From contig OY969915.1 in assembly GCA_963704545.1 (NCBI GenBank), forward strand, positions 2,108,001 through 2,172,000: a DNA stretch of 64,000 nt, written 5' to 3'. Positions 16,735-23,043 of this stretch are shown here, piece after piece. A program made the position numbers and the translations under genes. The notes below the pieces were generated by a model, which saw only the letters and a program-made list of their open reading frames with translations, was not told the origin of the DNA and searched no databases. The stretch is from VRUE01 sp963704545. Lineage in GTDB: Bacteria > Actinomycetota > Thermoleophilia > Solirubrobacterales > 70-9. Each line of letters starts with the position of its first letter. Within the stretch, counting starts at the first letter, position 1.

Positions 16735-16910
16735 TCGCCCGCCGCCTCCCCGTCGAGCTCGAAGTCGACCTTGTCCCGCACCCCGCAGTCGGGGCAGGCC
16801 CAGTCGTCGGGCACCTCGCTCCACGGCGTCCCCGCCGTAAAGCCCTCGCGCGGGTGGCCCTGCTCCTCGTCGTAGACGTACCCGCAGGCCGGGCAGCGCC
16901 AGCGGCTCAC
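16731..16910 (-). CDS. Rubredoxin
   Basis: The 59-residue protein starts MSRWRCPACGYVYDEEQG and has the two iron-binding CxxC pairs CPACGY and CPDCGV, with the FTAGTPWSEVPDDWACP core of AlkG2-type rubredoxins. It passes electrons to the alkane hydroxylase encoded immediately upstream. Both junctions are GTGA overlaps. The frame is fused in silico to upstream sequence, but the GTG at 16910 is the true start. Confidence 0.92.
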   Translation of the reverse strand: MSRWRCPACGYVYDEEQGHPREGFTAGTPWSEVPDDWACPDCGVRDKVDFELDGEAAGE

Positions 16911-18097
16911 GCGCCGGCTCCGTAGCGGGCGAGGATGCGGCCGGCCTTGCGCGGCTGGATGTTGGCGCGGGTGACGTCGCCTTCGTAGTGCTCCAGCAGG
17001 CGCGGGTCCATCACCCGGCGCCACAACGGGGGGAACCAGGCCAACACGATCATCCCGGCGTAGCCGGTGGGAAGCTGCGGCGCCTCGTCGACGTGGCGCA
17101 GGGCCTGGTAGCGGCGGGTCGGGTTGGCGTGGTGGTCGCTGTGGCGCTGCAGGTGGTAGAGCAGGACGTTGGAGGCGACGTTGTTGCTGTTCCAGCTGTG
17201 CTCGGGGAGGCAGCGCTCGTAGCGCCCGTCCTCGCGCTTCTGGCGCCGCAGGCCGTAGTGCTCGAGGTAGTTGACGACCTCCAGCAGGATGAAGCCGAGG
17301 GCCTGGATCAGCAGGTAGGGCAGGACGACAAGCCCGAAGGCGACTACCAGCGCACCGAAGAGGACGACCGTCATCGCCCAGGCGCCGAGGATGTCGTTGC
17401 GCAGCGTCCAGGGCGATTTGCCCATCCGGTCGAGGCGGGCGGCCTCGATTCCCCAGGCCGAGGTGATGCTGCCCTTGACGGTGCGCGGCAGGAAGGCCCA
17501 GAAGCTCTCCCCCAGCCGCGAGCTGGCGGGGTCCTCGGGGGTGGCGACGCGGACGTGATGGCCGCGGTTGTGCTCGATGAAGAAGTGGCCGTAGCCGGTC
17601 TGGGCCAGCGCCACCCGGCTCAGCCAGCGCTCCGTCCCGTCGCGCTTGTGGCCGAGCTCGTGGGCGGTGTTGATCGCGATCCCGCCGACGACGCCCATCG
17701 TCAGCGCCAGGCCGATGCTCTCCAGGGTCGAGAGATCGCCGCTGGACCAGAGCCAACAGGCGAAGACGAGCCCCGCGTACTGAACGGGGATGAAGAGATA
17801 GGTGCACCAGCGGTAGTAGCGGTCCTGCTCGAGCCACTTGAGCACGCTGTCGGGCGGGTTGGTCGCGTCCATGCCGATCACGATGTCGAGAATCGGGAAG
17901 GCGACGAAGACGAGCAGCGGCCCGAAGAACCAGAAGAAGTCGAACCCGGTCACCTCGACGCTGGCCCAGGCGATGAAGGGCGCGAAGGGAATGACCAGCC
18001 CGAGCAGCCACGCGTAGCGCTTGCCGTCGCGCCAGGTCGCCGGGTTGAGCTCGATCGCGGGCCCATGGTCGTGATGGCTATGAGTTGCTGCCTCCAT
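16907..18097 (-). CDS. alkB: Alkane 1-monooxygenase
   Basis: The 396-residue integral membrane di-iron hydroxylase has all conserved histidine clusters: NTAHELGHKRD, FFIEHNRGHHVRVATPEDPA, the NYLEHYGL motif and LQRHSDHHANPTRRYQ. About six membrane spans are visible. It hydroxylates the terminal carbon of medium-chain alkanes using electrons from rubredoxin. The N-terminus carries an extra His-rich segment (THSHHDHG). The ATG follows AAGGAGGAGCG. Confidence 0.95.
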   Translation of the reverse strand: MEAATHSHHDHGPAIELNPATWRDGKRYAWLLGLVIPFAPFIAWASVEVTGFDFFWFFGPLLVFVAFPILDIVIGMDATNPPDSVLKWLEQDRYYRWCTYLFIPVQYAGLVFACWLWSSGDLSTLESIGLALTMGVVGGIAINTAHELGHKRDGTERWLSRVALAQTGYGHFFIEHNRGHHVRVATPEDPASSRLGESFWAFLPRTVKGSITSAWGIEAARLDRMGKSPWTLRNDILGAWAMTVVLFGALVVAFGLVVLPYLLIQALGFILLEVVNYLEHYGLRRQKREDGRYERCLPEHSWNSNNVASNVLLYHLQRHSDHHANPTRRYQALRHVDEAPQLPTGYAGMIVLAWFPPLWRRVMDPRLLEHYEGDVTRANIQPRKAGRILARYGAGA

Positions 18098-18105
18098 CGC
18101 TCCTC

Positions 18106-18144
18106 CTTGTCAAATTCCCAGGTTGCGTCCCGTTGGTTGACAAG
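18106..18144. promoter_or_regulatory. Inverted repeat in alkB leader, candidate TetR operator
   Basis: CTTGTCAA (18106-18113) and TTGACAAG (18137-18144) form a perfect 8-bp inverted repeat, with the alkB-proximal arm touching the ribosome-binding site. Position suggests control by the operon's own TetR protein. The 23-bp spacer is long for a single TetR dimer. Confidence 0.4.
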
Positions 18145-18214
18145 ATAGCGATCTTTGTAAATCAGCGCAACACCCAGACGCTGATTGTCGAGGACGGCAC
18201 GATCCACGTCCCGC

Positions 18215-18220
18215 TACCAT
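18215..18220 (+). promoter_or_regulatory. -10 element, leaderless secG
   Basis: TACCAT ends 7 nt before the secG GTG. No Shine-Dalgarno sequence is present. Confidence 0.6.
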
Positions 18221-18227
18221 CCCGCCC

Positions 18228-18452
18228 GTGTACACGCTGCTAAGCCTCCTCCAGGTGGTCATATCCGTGGTGCTGATCTTCTTGATCCTGCTGCACTCGG
18301 GCAAAGACACCGGCCTTTCCGGCGCCTTCGGCATCGGCGGCGGGGGCAGCTCCTTCGGCGGCGGCTCGATGGTCGAGCGCAACCTCGACCGGGCGACGAT
18401 CTTCTTCGCGATCCTCTTCGTCGTCAACACCCTGGTGCTGCTGAAAATCTAG
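18228..18452 (+). CDS. secG: Preprotein translocase subunit SecG
   Basis: The 74-residue protein has two hydrophobic spans (LLQVVISVVLIFLILL and ATIFFAILFVVNTLVLL) separated by the SecG loop with HSGKDTGLSGAFG and a glycine-rich stretch. It supports SecYE during export. The GTG start lies 7 nt after a TACCAT -10 box. Its stop overlaps the convergent ccmF stop. Confidence 0.93.
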   Translation: MYTLLSLLQVVISVVLIFLILLHSGKDTGLSGAFGIGGGGSSFGGGSMVERNLDRATIFFAILFVVNTLVLLKI

Positions 18453-20914
18453 ACGGGCTCGGCCGGCTGCTTCGCCGGCTCGGTCTGCTCTCCGGCGCCG
18501 TTGGCGCCGTTGCCGCGATCGAGGATCTCGACCGCCTCCCTGCGCAGCTCAGCGTCGAGCAGGGCGAAGTCCTCGTCGGAGAGCTTGCCGGCGGCGTGGT
18601 CCAGCTCGGCGTCGCGGATCTCGCGGTACTTGGCTTCCTTCAGCGCCTCCAGCTCGGCGTCGGCGACGAGCCGCCTCCGCGGCCGGCGGGCGGGCCAGAT
18701 CCCGATCAGGGCGCCCGAGAGGGCGATCAGGCCACCGATCCACATCCAGGTCACCAGCGGGTCGACGATCACCCGGAACGTCGCGACGGAGCCCTCGGAG
18801 AGGTAACTGCGGGCGATTCGCTCGGCGGTCGCCGTCTGAAGCCGCTCGATCTGGGCGAGCGCGACCGGGCGCAGCTGCGGATTGGCGGCCGCGGCCCGCA
18901 TCAGCTGGGCGACGGCGCGGCACTGGGGCGGCGTGCCCGGCTCGCCGCCTACGCAGGCGCGGAAGCCCTGGTCGGCCGCCCTCACGCGGCGTTGGACCAC
19001 GGCGATGTCCGGCGCCATCGACGTCCAGAAGTCGCTGCCGAGGCCGGCCTTGAGTCCGACCTCGCTGGTCGCCTCGCCCTCGAAGAAGCTGGCGATCGTG
19101 CCGCTCCGCTCGCCGGTCGGCCGGTAGTACCGCCGGGCCGGGCGCAGGACGAAGGAGCGGTCGCCCCGCCGCACGGCGAGGACGGCGCCGAAACTGAACT
19201 TCTGCGCGTCGACCGCGACGGTCGGGCGCTCGTAGGTGACCGTGCGGCCGTCGACCTCGGCGCTCTCCCTCGGCGCCAGCCGCAGGTCGCGGTTGGTCTG
19301 GAAGCTGGAGGAGGCGGCGATCCCGATCAGCAGCACGGCGATCCCGATGTGGACGATGTAGCCGCCGTAGCGCCGGCGGTTGGTGGAAACGATGCCGACC
19401 AGGGCCGCCGGCAGCGAGCCGCCGCGCAACGAGCGCCGCGCCGTCGCTCCGCGCCAGAACTCCTGCCCGAGGCCAACCAGGGCGAAGGTCGCGAAGACGA
19501 AGAGAGCGAGGGCCCAGGGCTCCGAGGCGGCTCCGGCGAAGGCGACGAGCCCGACCCCGGCCGCGGCGGCGAGGAGCGAGGGGACTACGAAGACCCGCTT
19601 CGCGGTCGCCCAGCTGACCCGGCGCCAGGCGAGCAACGGGCCGACCCCGGTGAAGAGGACCAGCAGGATCGCCAGCGGCGTCGTGTAGCGGTCGAACCAG
19701 GGCGCCGCCAGCGATGACTTCTCACCGGTGAAGAGCTCGGAGATCAGCGGGAAGAAGGTGCCCCAGAAGATCGTCGCGCAGAGCGCGACCAGGAGCAGGT
19801 TGTTGACGACGAAGACGGCCTCGCGCGAGGCGAGCGAGTCGATTCGCTTCGGCGAGCGCAGGTCGTCGAGGCGGGAGACGATCAGCGCCGTCGAGCCGAT
19901 CAGAACCACCGCGATCAGGCCGAGGATGTAGGGGCCGACGGTGCTGTCGCCGAAGGCGTGGATCGACTGCAGCACCCCCGAGCGGACGAGGAAGGTGCCG
20001 AGCAGCGCCAGCGAGAAGGTGGCGACGATCAGGCAGGCGTTCCAGACCTTCAGCATCCCCCGCTTCTCCTGGACCATGATCGAGTGCAGGAAGGCGGTGC
20101 CGATCAGCCACGGCATCAGCGCCGCGTTCTCGACCGGATCCCAGGCCCAGTAGCCGCCCCAGCCGAGCTCGGTGTAGGACCAGCGGGCGCCCAGCAGAAG
20201 GCCGAAGCCGAGCAGGGCCCAGGCGATCAGGGCGAAGCGGCGCGTGGCCCGGATCCAGGAGGCGTCGAGGCGGCGGGCGACGAGCGCGCCGATCGCGAAT
20301 GCGAACGGAATCGTGAAGGCGACGTACCCCGAGTAGAGCATCGGCGGGTGGATCATCATGCTCGGGTGCTGGAGCAGCGGGTTGAGGCCGACGCCGTCGG
20401 CGGGCACCGGGCTGAGGCCGGCGAAGGGGTTGACTCCGCCGGCGAACAACATCAGTCCGGTGAAGAAGGTCCCCACTCCAGCCATCACCGCGGTCGCGTA
20501 GGGGACGATCTCGCGCAGCTTGCCGCGGGTCGCGTACAGGGCGAGCGAGGAGGCGATCGAGAGCACCCAGGCCCAGAGCAGCAGCGAGCCCTCCTGGCTC
20601 GACCACATGGCTGAGAGCTTGTAGAAGGCCGGGGTCTCGATCGAGGAGTGCTGCTGGACGATGCTGAGCGAGAAGTCGTCATTGGCGAAGGCGAGCTCGA
20701 TCAGGAGGACGCACACCGTGAGCAGGCCGCACGCCGTGTAGACGGCCCGGCGCGAGGCCAGAACCCAGCGCTCCCGTCGACCCTCCCCTGATGTCGCACT
20801 TTCCGCCGCATAGCGGAGGGAAGTGCGACCTCTACTGGCAAGAGCTGCGAACGCAGCGAAGACGAAGGCGAGGAAGGCAAGCGCCAGCAGGGCGCCGCCG
20901 AGGCTAGGCGTCAT
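18449..20914 (-). CDS. ccmF: Cytochrome c maturation protein CcmF (heme lyase) with C-terminal CcmI/H-like tail
   Basis: The 821-residue polytopic protein has the heme-handling WWD motif in WGGYWAWDPVENAALMPW, the conserved MMIHPPMLYSGY segment and the large C-terminal periplasmic domain of CcmF. It attaches heme delivered by CcmE to apocytochromes. The last 90 residues add a segment (LKEAKYREIRDAELDHAAGK) resembling the tail of CcmI/CcmH-type proteins. Codons for residues 29-40 (GRTSLRYAAESA) are formed by a perfect hairpin (20793-20829). The ATG overlaps ccmE by 11 bp. Confidence 0.9.
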   Translation of the reverse strand: MTPSLGGALLALAFLAFVFAAFAALASRGRTSLRYAAESATSGEGRRERWVLASRRAVYTACGLLTVCVLLIELAFANDDFSLSIVQQHSSIETPAFYKLSAMWSSQEGSLLLWAWVLSIASSLALYATRGKLREIVPYATAVMAGVGTFFTGLMLFAGGVNPFAGLSPVPADGVGLNPLLQHPSMMIHPPMLYSGYVAFTIPFAFAIGALVARRLDASWIRATRRFALIAWALLGFGLLLGARWSYTELGWGGYWAWDPVENAALMPWLIGTAFLHSIMVQEKRGMLKVWNACLIVATFSLALLGTFLVRSGVLQSIHAFGDSTVGPYILGLIAVVLIGSTALIVSRLDDLRSPKRIDSLASREAVFVVNNLLLVALCATIFWGTFFPLISELFTGEKSSLAAPWFDRYTTPLAILLVLFTGVGPLLAWRRVSWATAKRVFVVPSLLAAAAGVGLVAFAGAASEPWALALFVFATFALVGLGQEFWRGATARRSLRGGSLPAALVGIVSTNRRRYGGYIVHIGIAVLLIGIAASSSFQTNRDLRLAPRESAEVDGRTVTYERPTVAVDAQKFSFGAVLAVRRGDRSFVLRPARRYYRPTGERSGTIASFFEGEATSEVGLKAGLGSDFWTSMAPDIAVVQRRVRAADQGFRACVGGEPGTPPQCRAVAQLMRAAAANPQLRPVALAQIERLQTATAERIARSYLSEGSVATFRVIVDPLVTWMWIGGLIALSGALIGIWPARRPRRRLVADAELEALKEAKYREIRDAELDHAAGKLSDEDFALLDAELRREAVEILDRGNGANGAGEQTEPAKQPAEPV
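20793..20829. repeat. Hairpin inserted in the ccmF coding sequence
   Basis: GTCGCACTT (20793-20801) pairs with AAGTGCGAC (20821-20829), with an inner CCGC/GCGG stem around CGCATA. The architecture matches the intergenic compound hairpins elsewhere in the window. It lies in frame in the 5' region of ccmF. Confidence 0.75.
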
Positions 20915-21305
20915 TCGAGGTCGTGAACTTCGACGGGCACTTGGTCACCAGCGTGTCCGGCTGGCCGACGAAGACGCCGTTTGCCACTTCGCCCGTGAGA
21001 ACTATCTCGCGCCCGCCCCGGAACGGGTCGGGAACGGTGCCGCTGTAGGTGACCGGAATGCTCTCGCCCTCGCCGTCGCGGTCCGCGGCCCGGAAGCGCA
21101 GGCCGTCGTCCCCGCGCTGGACCGAGCCCTTGACGACCCTGCCGGTCATGTCATAGGTGATGCCGGGGGTAGCGCTGAGCAGCTGCGAGGGCTCCTTCGC
21201 CTCGGTCGAGGCGCTGAAGGACGTGTAGACGAGCGCAGCCGCGAGCATGACGGCAACGCCGAGCGCAACCACGAGCCGAATCTTCCGCTTGCGCTGGGGA
21301 TCCAC
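20904..21305 (-). CDS. ccmE: Cytochrome c maturation heme chaperone CcmE, CxxxF variant
   Basis: This 133-residue protein has an N-terminal membrane anchor (residues 10-28) and an OB-fold domain with YDMTGRVVKGSV and VTYSGTVPDPFRGGREIVLTGE. The heme-binding HxxxY of classical CcmE is replaced by C123-PSK-F127, related to the CxxxY variants reported in archaea and some bacteria. It presents heme to CcmF, whose gene overlaps by 11 bp. Confidence 0.85.
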   Translation of the reverse strand: MDPQRKRKIRLVVALGVAVMLAAALVYTSFSASTEAKEPSQLLSATPGITYDMTGRVVKGSVQRGDDGLRFRAADRDGEGESIPVTYSGTVPDPFRGGREIVLTGEVANGVFVGQPDTLVTKCPSKFTTSNDA

Positions 21306-21328
21306 GAGCGGCGAATTATCCCAATTGA

Positions 21329-21334
21329 GAGAAT
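21329..21334 (+). promoter_or_regulatory. -10 element, leaderless SDR gene
   Basis: GAGAAT ends 6 nt before the GTG at 21341. No ribosome-binding site is seen. Confidence 0.45.
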
Positions 21335-21340
21335 CGACCC

Positions 21341-22042
21341 GTGGCCGACCCAGTCCTCCTCATCACCGGAGCTTCCAGTGGCATCGGCGCGGCTACGGCT
21401 CGGGCCGCCGCGGCCAAGTACCGACTGGTGCTGGCCGCGCGGCGGCTGGAGCCGATGGAGGAGCTGGTCGGGGAGCTCGGCGGTGAGGAGCGGGCGCTGG
21501 CGGTGCGCTGCGACGTCACCGAGTGGGACGAGGTGGAGGCGATGGTCGCGGCGGCGATCGAGCGCTTTGGGCGCATCGACGCGGTCTTCGCCAACGCCGG
21601 CTTCGGCGCCACGCGCGGCTTCCTCGAGGAGTCGGTCGAGCACTGGCGCTCGATGATCCTCACCAACGTCTACGGCGTCGCGCTGACGATCCGGGCCACC
21701 CTCCCCCACCTGCTCGAGCGCGGCGACGGCCACTTCCTCGTCACCAGCTCGGTCGCAGGCAGGCGGGCGCTGCCCGGCTCGCTTTACTCGGCGACCAAGT
21801 GGGCGGCGACCGCGATCGGCGAGGCGCTGCGGGCCGAGCTGCGCCAGATGCACGAGAACCGCGATATCCGCGTCACCCTGATCGAGCCGGGGATGACCGA
21901 CACCCCCTTCTTCGACAACCGCCCCGGCGAGTGGGCTCTGCAGGACGACGACGTCGCCAAAGCGGTGATCTTCGCCCTCGAGCAGCGTCCGGGCGTCGAC
22001 GTCAACGAGATCTTGATCCGGCCGACGAGTCAGCCGACCTGA
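21341..22042 (+). CDS. Short-chain dehydrogenase/reductase
   Basis: The 233-residue protein is a classical SDR: TGASSGIG cofactor loop (residues 10-17), NAGFG, and catalytic S-Y-K with VTSSVAG and LYSATKWA. The ARR after the second strand suggests NADP preference. Substrate unknown. It is divergent from ccmE. An IS982-type element begins 14 bp after its stop. Confidence 0.88.
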   Translation: MADPVLLITGASSGIGAATARAAAAKYRLVLAARRLEPMEELVGELGGEERALAVRCDVTEWDEVEAMVAAAIERFGRIDAVFANAGFGATRGFLEESVEHWRSMILTNVYGVALTIRATLPHLLERGDGHFLVTSSVAGRRALPGSLYSATKWAATAIGEALRAELRQMHENRDIRVTLIEPGMTDTPFFDNRPGEWALQDDDVAKAVIFALEQRPGVDVNEILIRPTSQPT

Positions 22043-22056
22043 CCCGCCCCGCCTAG

Positions 22057-23043
22057 ATGATTGATTCCACGCTCAGGCCGCGAACTGAGCGAAGGACCGG
22101 CTCGGCAGGCTCAGCCAGCTGTTGACCCAGACCCCTGCAGCGAGGGCCAGGAGCTTTGCGGCGCGCAGCCCAGCCAGGGTGCGTGCGCGGTGGCGCTCGA
22201 GGCCGAGGCGGTCCTTGAGCGTCCAGAAGACCGACTCGATCCGCTGGCGGATCGTTGCGAGGTGCACGGCGCCTTGCGGCTCGTCCTTGCGATTGGGGCG
22301 GAGGATCTCGGCGGCGAAGCGAGCCTCGACCTCGGCGGCGAACTCGCGGCCCGCATAGCCCTTGTCACAGACGATTTGCTCGCCACCGCGAAGAGCCTTG
22401 GGCAACAGGCGCAGGGCGACCTCGCGCTCGGGCTGGTCGGCCGGGGCCAAGATCGAGGCCCTGGGAGTGCCGTCGGGAGCGCAGCAGAGGTGCAGGCGCA
22501 TCCCCCAGAACCAGCGTGAGTGTGAGCGGCAGTAGCCATAGCCGCAGGCGTCGGCCAGCTCCGAGCGCCGCACCGTCTGCACCGAGCGCCCGCACTCCAC
22601 CGGCGTTGAGTCCAACAGCACCAGCGGGTCTCGGTGGCCTGGACTGTCGGTGGCAAAGACGCCGATCAGCCACTCGATCGTCTCGGTCAGTCGCTGGCGG
22701 CGCTTGTGGAAGCCGGGCTGGCGGGGCAGCTTTGGAAACAACCCTCCAAGTCGCCCCTCGGCGACGGCGAGGAACTCGCGATCGGAGGAGATGCCCATCA
22801 CCGCCTGGGCGACGCAGAGGGTGGCGACCTCCGCGTCGGTCAGGCTTCTGCGGGCGTTCCTCTGCTTTTCGGGCAGGAGATCGTCGGCGGTGCAGAACAC
22901 CGCAGTGAGCAACAGGTCGAGGTCGGCGAGCATCGTGGCCCTCCTTGGTCGATGGTGCGTTTAGGCACCGTCGACTTCGACCTGTTGCCCCATGCCTCCT
23001 CGCTCAGGTGCCCTTCCACGCCCGGGGGCGTGGAATCAACCGT
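22057..23043 (-). mobile_element. IS982-family insertion sequence with CTAG target duplication
   Basis: The ends are imperfect inverted repeats A[TC]G[AG]TTGATTCCACGC. Directly outside lie CTAG at 22053-22056 and CTAG at 23044-23047, a 4-bp target duplication. The right CTAG contains the stop codon of the neighbouring secreted-protein gene, so that gene remains intact. A second palindrome (CCACGCCC/GGGCGTGG type) lies inside the right end. The transposase frame is complete. Confidence 0.8.
22073..22933 (-). CDS. IS982-family transposase
   Basis: The 286-residue DDE transposase shows VLLDSTPVECGRS (first Asp), GYGYCRSHSRWFWGMRLHL, VCDKGYAG (second Asp) and RQRIESVFWTLKDRLGLE (catalytic Glu). 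The length and the whole pattern fit IS982 transposases of actinobacteria. It is uninterrupted and probably active. The start MLADLDLLLTA lies just inside the right end. Confidence 0.9.
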   Translation of the reverse strand: MLADLDLLLTAVFCTADDLLPEKQRNARRSLTDAEVATLCVAQAVMGISSDREFLAVAEGRLGGLFPKLPRQPGFHKRRQRLTETIEWLIGVFATDSPGHRDPLVLLDSTPVECGRSVQTVRRSELADACGYGYCRSHSRWFWGMRLHLCCAPDGTPRASILAPADQPEREVALRLLPKALRGGEQIVCDKGYAGREFAAEVEARFAAEILRPNRKDEPQGAVHLATIRQRIESVFWTLKDRLGLERHRARTLAGLRAAKLLALAAGVWVNSWLSLPSRSFAQFAA

